A DNA stretch of 64,000 nt, taken from positions 62,001-126,000 of the forward strand of contig CAXXXL010000005.1 of NCBI GenBank assembly GCA_963666505.2, read 5' to 3'. Source of the DNA: JABGQS01 sp963666505. GTDB taxonomy: Bacteria > Bacillota > Clostridia > Christensenellales > SZUA-584. Of the stretch, positions 1 to 8,227 are shown piece after piece; the first letter of the stretch is position 1; the number at the start of each line of letters is the position of its first letter. Both the position numbers and the translations under genes were made by a program. The notes beneath the pieces are model-generated. The model ran no database searches. It was given only the letters and a program-made list of their open reading frames with translations, and had not been told where the DNA came from.

Positions 1-125
1 AGATTACAAGAGAAAATGTAGAGATATTAATAACCGGGGATTCTGCCGATGAGTTGATAAAGGATATAGACTTTGCTATAGATAGGTTAGTGATGATAAG
101 AGACTTCCTGCTTACAGAGAAGTAA
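1..125 (+). CDS. 3' end of an unidentified gene (partial)
   Basis: An open frame enters from the left edge and stops with TAA at 123-125, giving about 40 C-terminal residues ending in DFLLTEK. The segment is acidic and probably helical (DELIKDIDFAIDRL). No family is recognisable from this fragment. It is followed by more than 600 bp of AT-rich DNA, so it ends a transcription unit and is not part of the FHA-ABC operon downstream. Confidence 0.5.
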   Translation, partial: ITRENVEILITGDSADELIKDIDFAIDRLVMIRDFLLTEK

Positions 126-203
126 GGCACAGAAAAATATAGAATATATAAACATTAAAATACTCAGGCTATGGGTATATTTTTTTCCTTTGCATTGAGA
201 ATA

Positions 204-350
204 TTATTCCTTGCTTTCGATCTCGTCAAAATATTTAAGTAAAATAAATTCAATAAGATTAGTCATAGAGCGATGCTCTTCTTTGGCTAAACTTTCATCT
301 TTGCATGTAAGAAGTAAAAAAATTGGAAGAGCAACTACTTTTTCTTGTAC
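204..350 (-). pseudogene. Remnant of an Arc-like small DNA-binding protein
   Basis: The minus strand encodes an intact C-terminal stretch containing LAKEEHRSMTNLIEFILLK and ending DEIESKE. This resembles the second half of Arc/MetJ-type ribbon-helix-helix proteins, where EHRS.TNLIE.IL.KY lies in the helix-turn-helix-like part. Upstream in the same frame I find a stop near 359 and no ATG, GTG or TTG with a ribosome binding site, so the N-terminal strand is missing or frameshifted. I read it as a decayed gene. The plus-strand frame over the same bases is its shadow. Confidence 0.35.
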
Positions 351-764
351 GAAAAGTTATTTTGTGGTATTATTATATGAGATTATGTTTATAAATAGCT
401 ATACGAAAAATATCGTCTCTTTTGTTTTTAAAGCTATTCTTTTTTATAAGAACCAACTATAATTTGCATTAAAGAATATTTTGGGAAGTACAATATAAAC
501 TTAAAACCATTTACTAAATCATATGGTAAATAACCTTGTATTAGATACTCTAACATACTGACAAAATAATGGTAAATATATATTTTGTAACAACATGTTA
601 CTGTTCAAATGATTGTTTCCGCGAAGATACTCACTTGTTATTTCGAAAGCTCGATTAATATTTCAAAGCTGCCAGTTATTACGCATGAGTATAAAAAATG
701 CCCCAAATTGTTTATTCCAAAAAACTATATTGTACTAATAGATAAATGGTTGAGGAGGTAAGCG
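351..764. other. AT-rich intergenic region upstream of the FHA-ABC operon
   Basis: No supported gene in this stretch. The right end carries a good ribosome binding site (GAGGAGG, about 751-757) before the ATG at 765. A TTGTTT/TATTGT-like pair around 708-735 could be the operon promoter but is weak. No strong hairpin was seen. Confidence 0.4.
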
Positions 765-3089
765 ATGCCTAATTTTGATAAAACTACAAAATTTATCAAG
801 CCAGAGATATTTTCCGGTTCTGATATTCTGTTGAGCATTTTCATTGGGGATAAGCCTCCGACTATTGTTGATCTTCGGGGATATAAGTCAAATACCGTTC
901 GATTTGGCCGAACAGAAAATAACAATGACTTTGTGATTGAGTCAAGTTTTGTATCACGAAATCATGGATATTTTAGAATTAAAAACAACGAGCTGTATGT
1001 GCAGGATTTGGACAGTACTAACGGCATCTTTATTAACGGCTCATTGATTACGGAAGAGAGGCTGCTGTCAGATGGAGATGTTCTAAGAATTGATGATCCT
1101 GTTAATCCCAACAAAAAGGGTGTACTGATTATTTATTCAAAATCTTTTGCTAAGACTCAGTGGGAAACATACAAGATTACGGATGAAGAAACAATCAGAA
1201 TAGGCAGGGATCCATGCTGTGAAATCCGCCTTAACCATATAAGTGTTTCAAAAATTCACGCAATTATAAAAAGAGAGGGCGATTCCTTCTATATAGAAGA
1301 TAATAACAGCACAAATGGATTAAGCGTTAACGGAGAAACAATCACTAAAAAAACAAGGCTAAATGAAAAAGACCTGATACTTATAACCAATTCAAAAATC
1401 ACCTTTACTTCAGTCGGCATAAGTTATTTTTGTTATCGCTATGGTATAAGTCTTGCTGCATCCAGGCTGAACAAATTTGTCGGGCGAAAGAAGAGCAAAA
1501 GGAAAATATTAAACGACGTATCGGTTTGCATAAAGCCCAATGAGCTGGTTGCAATAATTGGCGGTTCGGGAACTGGTAAAACAACTTTTATGAACTGTGT
1601 ATCAGGATACAACAAAGCAACTTCGGGAGATGTTTTTGTAAATGGCGAGGAGCTTTATGCTAATTATGGTATCATAAAAAGCATAATTGGTTTTGTACCT
1701 CAAAAGGATATTGTATATGACAATCTTACCCTGAATGATATGCTGAAATATAGTGCTTTGCTAAGAATGCCAAAGGACACCACAGAGGCTGACAGGGATG
1801 AGAGGATAAAAGAAGTAATAAGTCTTGTACAGCTTGAGGGCAGAGAAAACACATATATCAATAAGCTGAGCGGAGGTCAAAAGAAGCGTGCGAGTATTGC
1901 CGTTGAAATGCTGTCGGATCCTAATTTGTTCTTCCTTGATGAGCCAACTTCAGGGCTTGACGCTGGCACAGAATATAATCTCATGAATACACTTCGGAAG
2001 ATGACTGACATGGGGAAAACCATAATTTTAGTAACTCATAGCACCTTGTATCTAAATATGTGTGACAAGATTGTACTACTAGGGCGTGGGGGAAATCTGT
2101 GTTTTTACGGTTCACCACAGGAATTGTTTGACTTTTTCGGCACAAAAGATTTTGCACAGGTCTATCTTGAAACTGATTCAAAGCCCGATCTCTGGAAAAA
2201 GAATTTCAAAAAAATGGCCAGAGCAGAATATGAGGCCCCCGATATTTCAGTAAATAAAGTGAAAAGAAAGAAGGCTAACAAAAAAGCATCCGGTTTAAGG
2301 CAGCTTCTAATTCTTTGCAGAAGGTATCTTAAGCTTATGGTAAACGACAGGCTGCGTATGCTTTTGCTTATCTTCCAGGCTCCTTTATTAGCTTTATTGC
2401 TGTTCCTGGTAGTGCTGGGTAATGATGAGGTTTATGTGGAGTTCCCCTTTACAAAATCAATTTTATTTGCTCTTTCATGTTCTGCTTTTTGGCTTGGGAC
2501 ATTGAATGCTATCCAAGAAGTGTGCAAGGAAAAGGTTATATTAAGGCGGGAGTACATGAACGGGCTTAGGCTTACTTCATATATTTCTTCGAAATTTATA
2601 AACCTGGGTCTTCTTTGTTTATTGCAATCGGTATTGATGGTGACTTTGTTTTCAGTTTTGGTCGGAGCTCCTAGGGAAGGGCTGCTCTTCGGCTCATCAG
2701 CCTATATAGAAAATCTTATCACAACTTTCCTTACAACCTTATCAGCCGTCGGCCTTGGGATAATGGTATCTTCAATATTTACAAACGCAGACCGGGTAAT
2801 GGCACTTGCACCTCTTTTACTGATTCCTCAGATACTTTTTTCCGGAGCCTTATTTGATGCTGAAGGCGCAAGAGAGTATGTTTCCTATTTCATTACCTGC
2901 AGATGGGCAACCGATGCATACGGAACCACAACCAATTTAAATAATATGGAAGGCGTATATGGCTCTTCGGGATTTTTCACACAGACTTCAGAGCATCTTT
3001 TAACAGCATGGGGAGTTTTGCTGGGTTCTGCTGTTATATTCGTAATTCTGTCGATATTCTTCTTAAGAAAAGAGCTGAGAGTTAGATAA
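765..3089 (+). CDS. FHA-FHA-ABC transporter fusion (ABCG/White-type half transporter)
   Basis: 774 aa. Two forkhead-associated domains lie at about 40-115 and 135-215, each with the phosphothreonine-binding pattern (RFGR...SRNHG...DSTNG and RIGR...SKIHA...NSTNG). An ABC ATPase follows at about 240-470, with Walker A GGSGTGKTT near 266, signature LSGGQ near 367 and Walker B LFFLDEPTSGLD near 388. About 530-770 is an ABC-2 membrane domain with roughly six hydrophobic segments, the White/ABCG order of ATPase then membrane. FHA domains bind phosphothreonine, so the transporter is probably recruited or gated by the kinase two genes downstream. Its TAA shares its last base with the next ATG, indicating translational coupling. 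The exported substrate cannot be told from sequence. Confidence 0.9.
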   Translation: MPNFDKTTKFIKPEIFSGSDILLSIFIGDKPPTIVDLRGYKSNTVRFGRTENNNDFVIESSFVSRNHGYFRIKNNELYVQDLDSTNGIFINGSLITEERLLSDGDVLRIDDPVNPNKKGVLIIYSKSFAKTQWETYKITDEETIRIGRDPCCEIRLNHISVSKIHAIIKREGDSFYIEDNNSTNGLSVNGETITKKTRLNEKDLILITNSKITFTSVGISYFCYRYGISLAASRLNKFVGRKKSKRKILNDVSVCIKPNELVAIIGGSGTGKTTFMNCVSGYNKATSGDVFVNGEELYANYGIIKSIIGFVPQKDIVYDNLTLNDMLKYSALLRMPKDTTEADRDERIKEVISLVQLEGRENTYINKLSGGQKKRASIAVEMLSDPNLFFLDEPTSGLDAGTEYNLMNTLRKMTDMGKTIILVTHSTLYLNMCDKIVLLGRGGNLCFYGSPQELFDFFGTKDFAQVYLETDSKPDLWKKNFKKMARAEYEAPDISVNKVKRKKANKKASGLRQLLILCRRYLKLMVNDRLRMLLLIFQAPLLALLLFLVVLGNDEVYVEFPFTKSILFALSCSAFWLGTLNAIQEVCKEKVILRREYMNGLRLTSYISSKFINLGLLCLLQSVLMVTLFSVLVGAPREGLLFGSSAYIENLITTFLTTLSAVGLGIMVSSIFTNADRVMALAPLLLIPQILFSGALFDAEGAREYVSYFITCRWATDAYGTTTNLNNMEGVYGSSGFFTQTSEHLLTAWGVLLGSAVIFVILSIFFLRKELRVR

Positions 3090-3895
3090 TGAAATGCCAA
3101 CTGGATTCAGCATGTATAAGTCACATCGGAACAGTTAGAAAAACGAATGAGGATAATATCTTTTTCAACGGTACATATCTTGAAAAAGATAATATAGGAA
3201 CCCGCAATATATTGACAGATACTGTTAGCTGCAGGCAAGGGGCGATTTATGCGGTATTTGATGGAATGGGGGGAGAATCAAGTGGCGAATGGGCATCTTT
3301 TTTAGCTGCGGCTCAGATGTACAAAGCTGCGAGTAAAAGATTGAGTATTAACGAAATAAAAGAGTTTCTTTTATCATATGCACATCAAGCCAATGAACGA
3401 ATTTGTGAGACAATGCGAGTGGAGAATATCTCCAGAATGGGAACAACAGCAGCCATTGTATATATTAAGAACAACGAAGCTACAATCATGAATATTGGTG
3501 ATAGCCGGGTTTATTTACTTGGGGAAGAAGGCATCGAAATTTTATCAGTTGATCATACTGATGTGAAATTGATGCAGCAGTCAGGCATAAGCAGACCGCC
3601 GAAACTTACCCAGCATCTTGGCATATTCCCTGAGGAAATGATAATAGAGCCGCATATCATATCCACGCAAATAAGTGAAGGAAACAGAATGATGATATGT
3701 AGTGACGGATTATATAACGCACTTTCAAAGGATGATATCCGGGAGTTGATGGGACTTGAAACGGTTGCATCTGAAACTGTGGATTTAATGGTTAATGAAG
3801 CCTTGCAGAAAGGCTCAAAAGATAACATAACTGTTATTGTAATTGATATAAAGAGAGAAAAATGCTCTTTGAAAGGGAAGAATCATGGACAATGA
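3089..3895 (+). CDS. PP2C-family Ser/Thr protein phosphatase
   Basis: 268 aa, normal size for a stand-alone bacterial PP2C (PrpC/Stp-like). Metal-binding motifs are visible: RKTNEDN near the N terminus, FDGMGGESSGEWAS, MGTTAA, NIGDSRVYLL, and SKDNITVIVIDI at the C terminus. Expected role: manganese/magnesium-dependent dephosphorylation of phosphothreonine, opposing the kinase encoded next. It starts in the TAATG overlap with the FHA-ABC gene and its end overlaps the kinase start by 11 bp, so the three proteins are probably made in a coupled way. No membrane segment is seen, so it should be cytoplasmic. Confidence 0.93.
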   Translation: MKCQLDSACISHIGTVRKTNEDNIFFNGTYLEKDNIGTRNILTDTVSCRQGAIYAVFDGMGGESSGEWASFLAAAQMYKAASKRLSINEIKEFLLSYAHQANERICETMRVENISRMGTTAAIVYIKNNEATIMNIGDSRVYLLGEEGIEILSVDHTDVKLMQQSGISRPPKLTQHLGIFPEEMIIEPHIISTQISEGNRMMICSDGLYNALSKDDIRELMGLETVASETVDLMVNEALQKGSKDNITVIVIDIKREKCSLKGKNHGQ

Positions 3896-6509
3896 AAAAT
3901 TCCGGGAGGAACAAGAAAAGGTATGGAATGGCTGGTTAATTGAAGGATTAATCGGTGAAGGAAGCTATGGGAAGGTATATAAGATTTCAAGAACCGATCA
4001 TGGCCACAAGTATTTTTCTGCAGTCAAAATAATATCCATCCCATCAAAGGATCAATATCGAGAAGCTGTCAATACTTTAGGGCGAGATAAAGATTCGTTA
4101 AAAGATTATTTCATAGACATGGTCGATGAAATAATAGGTGAAGTCAACATACTGTATTCTTTAGCTGGCCATAGTAATATTCTGGGATATTTTGACCACA
4201 AGATAATTGATCACGGCGACGATGTTGGCTGGGATGTTCTTATAAGAATGGAATATGTCAAATCGCTCAGGAAACATCTTAAAGAAAAACAGATGACAAG
4301 GGGGGATGTTATTAGCCTTGGTATAGATATCTGCAATGCACTGGAGGTGTGTTCAAAGAAGGGCATCGTGCACAGGGACATCAAAGATGAAAATATATTT
4401 GTAAACAATGAAGGGATATTCAAATTAGGCGATTTTGGCATAGCCAAGATTGCTCAGGATCGCAGCATGGCTTCGATGAGAGGCACGCCCCTATACATGG
4501 CGCCTGAAATATACAAGGGAATTAAGTATGATGCCAGGATAGATATCTACTCACTCGGATTGGTTTTATATAAACTGCTGAACGATGATAGGATGCCATT
4601 TCTTCCGGAGTATCCGAAACCAATAAGGTTCAGAGATAATGAAAAGGCTATTGAAAAAAGAATGTCAGGAGAAACCATGCCGCTGCCTTCAAAAGCTCAG
4701 GGAAGCCTTGGGAAAATAGTACTTAAGGCCTGCGATGTCAATCCTAATAAACGGTATAATTCAGCAAGGGAATTAAGGGAAGAGCTACAGACAGTACTGA
4801 ACAACATGGAAGAGAGGTTCAAGAATGAGGCTATAACTCATACTATTGATGAAGATATAGAGAATATACCCGTCGCTGACAAAACAGAAAGTATTATTAC
4901 TAATAATAATGAAAAGACAGAGGAAATATCCATTAGCGAAAAACAGCCTGACAAAACTGAATTGATAAGCAATAAACCTGTAAAGAAAGCAGCGTCAGAT
5001 AAAAAATCAAAGCAACTCAGCAAACGAGTTATTGCCGCTATTTCTGCTGCTGGCGCCATATTGCTTGCCGGCATAGTAATTATAGTTCTATGGCTTACAG
5101 GTGTATTATTTAACAATAGCGCTGAAAAAGATAATGCCCAGGTAACGCAGGGAGCGCTTACAGCAGAACAGCAGCAGCTATTGCAAAGTTTGCGCAGTGA
5201 TCAATGGGTGTATTCTGAATCGTCATACAGAACGAAAGAAGTTATTGGTACTTCCTACGAAAACTTTGTAGCCTTCGGCGCTGATGGCATTAAATTTTAT
5301 GATAACATGGAAATGCGTGATTTCTCTCTTGTTTCCGGAGTAGCTGCCTTTAATACTGCAAAAGAATACAGTATTGATAATTTCGATGGCAAAGACTATG
5401 CGGTCGTTTTTATTGAAGAATGCGATCACTACGGGAAAGACTACGAAGTTAATGCAAACTATTACATTAATGAAGACGGAAGCCTGGTCGAGTTTATTGT
5501 CTTCGTAGATATGGATACTGACGAGGCATACTTGGTTTCCAACTACAATATATTTATTCCTCTTTCAGAGTATGACCAGGATGTTTCAATACAGCAGGAT
5601 AGTGAAGCTTCGCAGGAGAACGAAACATCGCAGGAAACTGAAGCGCCGCATTATGATAATGCACAGAAACAGGTTTTTATCGATAAACTTTGTGGCGGCA
5701 AGTGGACATATCACGGTTCAGACCCGACAAACATAGACCTTACCGGGACGGATTATGAAAACATTACTCCGGACGGAATTATTGTCTTATCATTTGAGGA
5801 AAACGGCGAAGGTACTGCAAGCTTAAAAAATGAAGGGTTTGGGGACATTGTTTATAGCGAAAGGTTTGATTATGAGATCGGCTTTGATGAAACAGATTCC
5901 ATTTTCTATGCGTATATTTGGCTTGAGGATTACGAGCATAATGGCGTTTTATATCATGTGTATACATATTTCTATTTTGAACAGGATGAACTTGTCGAAT
6001 TTGTAGCTTTTACTGATATCGAAACCGATGAATGGTTCCTTGTTTCAAATAATAATATCTATTATAAGGAGCTGGAGGAATGGCCACAAGTGCTTTGGAG
6101 CGGCGATTGGTATTATGTAGGTACTTTCAATAACACGCAAGAGCTTTTTGAAAGCCCAGTAATCTCAGGAACAAAATATGAAGACATTACACCAATAGGC
6201 AGAGATGTATTGACATTTGACCCGGATGGAACGGTGTATGGGATTTCAGAGGATTTTGATACTGGAGAAGTGATTTGGGAAGGAGAATATGAATACTATT
6301 TCCACGAAACGATATCGGAGCTAATATACATTATATTCGGCGAGTATGAATTTAATGGAGTTATATACGAAGTATATCGTGATTTTTGGTATGGTGAAGG
6401 AACGATAGTAGAGCTCGTATATATGAGAGACACAAACACCGGTGAGTTCTATATAGCATCAAATCACAACAGGTATTCGCAAGATGAAAACTTCGAGGCA
6501 ACTGAATAA
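3885..6509 (+). CDS. Transmembrane Hanks-type Ser/Thr kinase with a triplicated outer domain
   Basis: 874 aa. Kinase domain about 15-300: glycine loop GEGSYGKV near 24, lysine in AVKII, catalytic loop HRDIKDEN near 162, DFG near 182, APE in MAPEIY. A charged linker leads to one membrane helix at about 380-408. The outside part holds three related units at about 434-560, 599-730 and 734-865. Each opens with a W-Y core (DQWVY, GKWTY, GDWYY), has GT.YE(N/D).TP-like text, and ends in (L/I).SN.N. Known PknB-like kinases carry PASTA repeats; these are not PASTA. The units probably sense an extracellular ligand and control phosphorylation read by the FHA-ABC protein. Last gene of the operon. Confidence 0.92.
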   Translation: MDNEKFREEQEKVWNGWLIEGLIGEGSYGKVYKISRTDHGHKYFSAVKIISIPSKDQYREAVNTLGRDKDSLKDYFIDMVDEIIGEVNILYSLAGHSNILGYFDHKIIDHGDDVGWDVLIRMEYVKSLRKHLKEKQMTRGDVISLGIDICNALEVCSKKGIVHRDIKDENIFVNNEGIFKLGDFGIAKIAQDRSMASMRGTPLYMAPEIYKGIKYDARIDIYSLGLVLYKLLNDDRMPFLPEYPKPIRFRDNEKAIEKRMSGETMPLPSKAQGSLGKIVLKACDVNPNKRYNSARELREELQTVLNNMEERFKNEAITHTIDEDIENIPVADKTESIITNNNEKTEEISISEKQPDKTELISNKPVKKAASDKKSKQLSKRVIAAISAAGAILLAGIVIIVLWLTGVLFNNSAEKDNAQVTQGALTAEQQQLLQSLRSDQWVYSESSYRTKEVIGTSYENFVAFGADGIKFYDNMEMRDFSLVSGVAAFNTAKEYSIDNFDGKDYAVVFIEECDHYGKDYEVNANYYINEDGSLVEFIVFVDMDTDEAYLVSNYNIFIPLSEYDQDVSIQQDSEASQENETSQETEAPHYDNAQKQVFIDKLCGGKWTYHGSDPTNIDLTGTDYENITPDGIIVLSFEENGEGTASLKNEGFGDIVYSERFDYEIGFDETDSIFYAYIWLEDYEHNGVLYHVYTYFYFEQDELVEFVAFTDIETDEWFLVSNNNIYYKELEEWPQVLWSGDWYYVGTFNNTQELFESPVISGTKYEDITPIGRDVLTFDPDGTVYGISEDFDTGEVIWEGEYEYYFHETISELIYIIFGEYEFNGVIYEVYRDFWYGEGTIVELVYMRDTNTGEFYIASNHNRYSQDENFEATE

Positions 6510-6641
6510 TCTGTATTTAGCGTTGCTGCATTAAATATGCATTGCCGGCACAAATTCCGGGACGGCGCAAGGCAATAGCCTGAATAAAAACAACAAACTG
6601 TTTTTGTGTACGCTTTTACGACATATAAAAACAACCAATTC

Positions 6642-6659
6642 TTTTCGTTTATACGAAAA
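6642..6659. promoter_or_regulatory. Palindrome, possible resolvase binding (res) subsite
   Basis: TTTTCGT and ACGAAAA arms separated by four bases form an 18-bp palindrome. Its half-site TTTCGTTTAT recurs inverted as ATAAACGAAA at about 6706-6715, and CATACGAAA lies just past the resolvase gene near 7376. Serine resolvases bind several such half-site pairs beside their own gene. This is inference from position and symmetry. Confidence 0.35.
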
Positions 6660-6689
6660 CACCTTATAAAAACATCAATATTACATGCT

Positions 6690-6735
6690 AAAACCCTTCA
6701 AAAATATAAACGAAACGTTGAAAGGGTTTTCTTTT
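6690..6735 (+). terminator. Rho-independent terminator-like hairpin
   Basis: AAAACCCTTCAA pairs with TTGAAAGGGTTTT with one bulge, followed by a T-rich run. It could end the kinase operon transcript, although the loop overlaps the putative res half-site. It sits about 45 bp before the resolvase start. Confidence 0.5.
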
Positions 6736-6780
6736 GTACCTATAATATGATTATACATATTATGGAAGGTGGTTGTTATT

Positions 6781-7374
6781 ATGATATACGGATATGCACG
6801 ATGTTCAACAAACGATCATAAACAGGACATAGAGCAACAGATTGATTTACTAGTGTTGAGAGGGGTTCCGCAAGATAACATCTATTTTGAGTATCAGAGC
6901 GGTGTTAAGAAAGATCGCATTCAACTTAATAGATTATTAGACGCTTTGAGCGAAGGTGATACAGTTATTGCTACAGAGGTTAGCAGGATAACAAGAAGCA
7001 CCAAGCAGTTATGCGAAATCATCGAGATTGCATTAGAGAAAAAGCTATGCCTGATATTTGGCACGTTCAAAGTTGATTGCAGCACAGAACTTGATCCTAT
7101 GACAGAGGGAATGATCAAAATGATGGGCGTGTTCAGTGAGCTTGAACGGAACATGATAAGCCAAAGAGTCAAAAACGGGATAGCTCATGCTCGTAGCAAC
7201 GGAAAGCAAATAGGTAGAAAGTCAACAACAAAAGATGATATACCTCAGGCGTTCTATAAGCACTATCCTATGTTTATACAGGGTAAGATCAATAAAAAAG
7301 AGTATGCTCGGCTATGTGGATTGTCATATCCGACGATTTACAAGTATTTAAAAATATGTGCTTATAATGCATAA
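6781..7374 (+). CDS. Small serine recombinase (resolvase/invertase family)
   Basis: 197 aa. The N-terminal catalytic domain begins MIYGYARCSTND, whose YARCST serine is the nucleophile position, and has DR.QL..LL, TEVSRITRS and the E-helix region GVFSELERNMISQRVKNG. A short C-terminal helix-turn-helix (KEYARLCGLSYPTIYKYLK) follows. I start at ATG 6781 rather than GTG 6769 because GGAAGGTGG at 6764-6772 is well placed for it. Size and order match Tn3-type resolvases and invertases. It probably resolves or inverts DNA at nearby palindromic sites. Confidence 0.9.
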   Translation: MIYGYARCSTNDHKQDIEQQIDLLVLRGVPQDNIYFEYQSGVKKDRIQLNRLLDALSEGDTVIATEVSRITRSTKQLCEIIEIALEKKLCLIFGTFKVDCSTELDPMTEGMIKMMGVFSELERNMISQRVKNGIAHARSNGKQIGRKSTTKDDIPQAFYKHYPMFIQGKINKKEYARLCGLSYPTIYKYLKICAYNA

Positions 7375-7519
7375 ACATACGAAAGGTAAATAAATAATAT
7401 CGGGATAATATGTTAATATATTACGACCTCTATTTGCATAAAAACAAAATAAAATGAATATATATGCAACAATATGATATATAATATTAATTTTATGAAA
7501 TAATATTCATGATTTTGCA

Positions 7520-7548
7520 TTGACAGGATGATTTCTTGGTGCTATCAT
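7520..7548 (+). promoter_or_regulatory. Sigma-A-type promoter
   Basis: TTGACA at 7520-7525, a 17-bp spacer, TATCAT at 7543-7548. This is a near-consensus promoter reading into a leader of about 300 bases before the first supported start at 7853. Confidence 0.75.
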
Positions 7549-7598
7549 ATAAGAGAAATAATTTAAAAATCAATATCATTTCTGGGATGAAAAGCCAA

Positions 7599-7690
7599 CA
7601 GACGATAAAATGTCTGCGTGAAGCCCCAGAGCAAATCTATGGAGAAGATACGTTCCAAGCTCCAGAAAATTTGCTCTGGGGCTATTTTAT
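7599..7690 (+). terminator. Structured leader with a strong terminator-like hairpin
   Basis: A small hairpin (CAGAC 7599-7603 with GTCTG 7612-7616) is followed by a perfect 15-bp stem, AGCCCCAGAGCAAAT (7622-7636) with ATTTGCTCTGGGGCT (7669-7683). Inside the loop TGGAG and CTCCA can pair again. ATTTTATTT follows. It lies about 45-130 nt behind the promoter at 7520-7548 and ahead of the small ORFs and recombinase, so it could be an attenuator or an independent short RNA. Confidence 0.55.
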
Positions 7691-7852
7691 TTCAAATATA
7701 TTGATTTTAGTCGACAAGGAATAGAGGTGAAAAGTATGTAGAGTATTAATAAAACATGAGCTCAGTTAACTCGAGCTAAAGACAATATCACTATGAGATA
7801 TAGAGAAGGACTTATCGAAAAAATTATCGATATAAGGAGAAGGATAATGATA

Positions 7853-8080
7853 ATGAACAAAAATTTAATTAATAGCTTTAAAGAATTTTTTAATCGAGAG
7901 CTAGACAAGACGACGATTTTTAATGCTGATTTTTTTGACTCAATTCCAGCAGAATTTCATGATTATATTTACGTATATTCAATAAAAGAATTTAACGGTA
8001 TTTACTATTTTGGCGTTTTAGATTTACCGATTGGGGAATTGATACCATTGAAAGAAGCTAGAATTAGAGGGTTATTATAA
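7853..8080 (+). CDS. Small hypothetical protein upstream of the large serine recombinase
   Basis: 75 aa from ATG 7853, chosen because AGGAGAAGG lies 12-20 bp upstream; an ATG at 7847 would be very close to that site. The protein is acidic and aromatic-rich (SIPAEFHDYIYVYSIKEF), soluble, with no family I recognise. The next tiny ORF starts directly after its stop, so it is probably co-transcribed with the recombinase. Similar tiny genes commonly precede large serine recombinases in Clostridia elements; a regulatory or directionality role is only a guess. Confidence 0.55.
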   Translation: MNKNLINSFKEFFNRELDKTTIFNADFFDSIPAEFHDYIYVYSIKEFNGIYYFGVLDLPIGELIPLKEARIRGLL

Positions 8081-8227
8081 ATGCAGAGTATTAGAGAGTC
8101 TGAAATCGCAATATTAAACAATGAAGATATTATTGATAAAATTATCATTGATAATATCATGTTGGACAGAAGAGCTATAAAAGCTATCCTTAAAACGCTT
8201 GAAGAGAATATTGAGGAGGATATTTAA
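8081..8227 (+). CDS. 48-aa acidic ORF coupled to the recombinase
   Basis: Starts with ATG right after the previous stop and encodes 48 residues rich in Ile, Asp and Glu, ending LKTLEENIEEDI. Its TAA shares the last base with the recombinase ATG (TAATG), and the GAGGAGG inside its end serves as the recombinase ribosome binding site. The coupling supports real translation. Function unknown; predicted mostly helical. Confidence 0.5.
   Translation: MQSIRESEIAILNNEDIIDKIIIDNIMLDRRAIKAILKTLEENIEEDI

Noticed and set aside
211..462. 83-codon plus-strand open frame
   Set aside because: Opposite strand carries the Arc-like remnant, the frame has no ribosome binding site and its composition is untypical.
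6606..6821. 71-codon frame over the kinase-resolvase spacer
   Set aside because: It covers the palindrome, a terminator hairpin and the real resolvase start.
7536..7724. 62-codon frame across the leader
   Set aside because: It begins within the promoter at 7520-7548 and consists largely of the hairpin stem.
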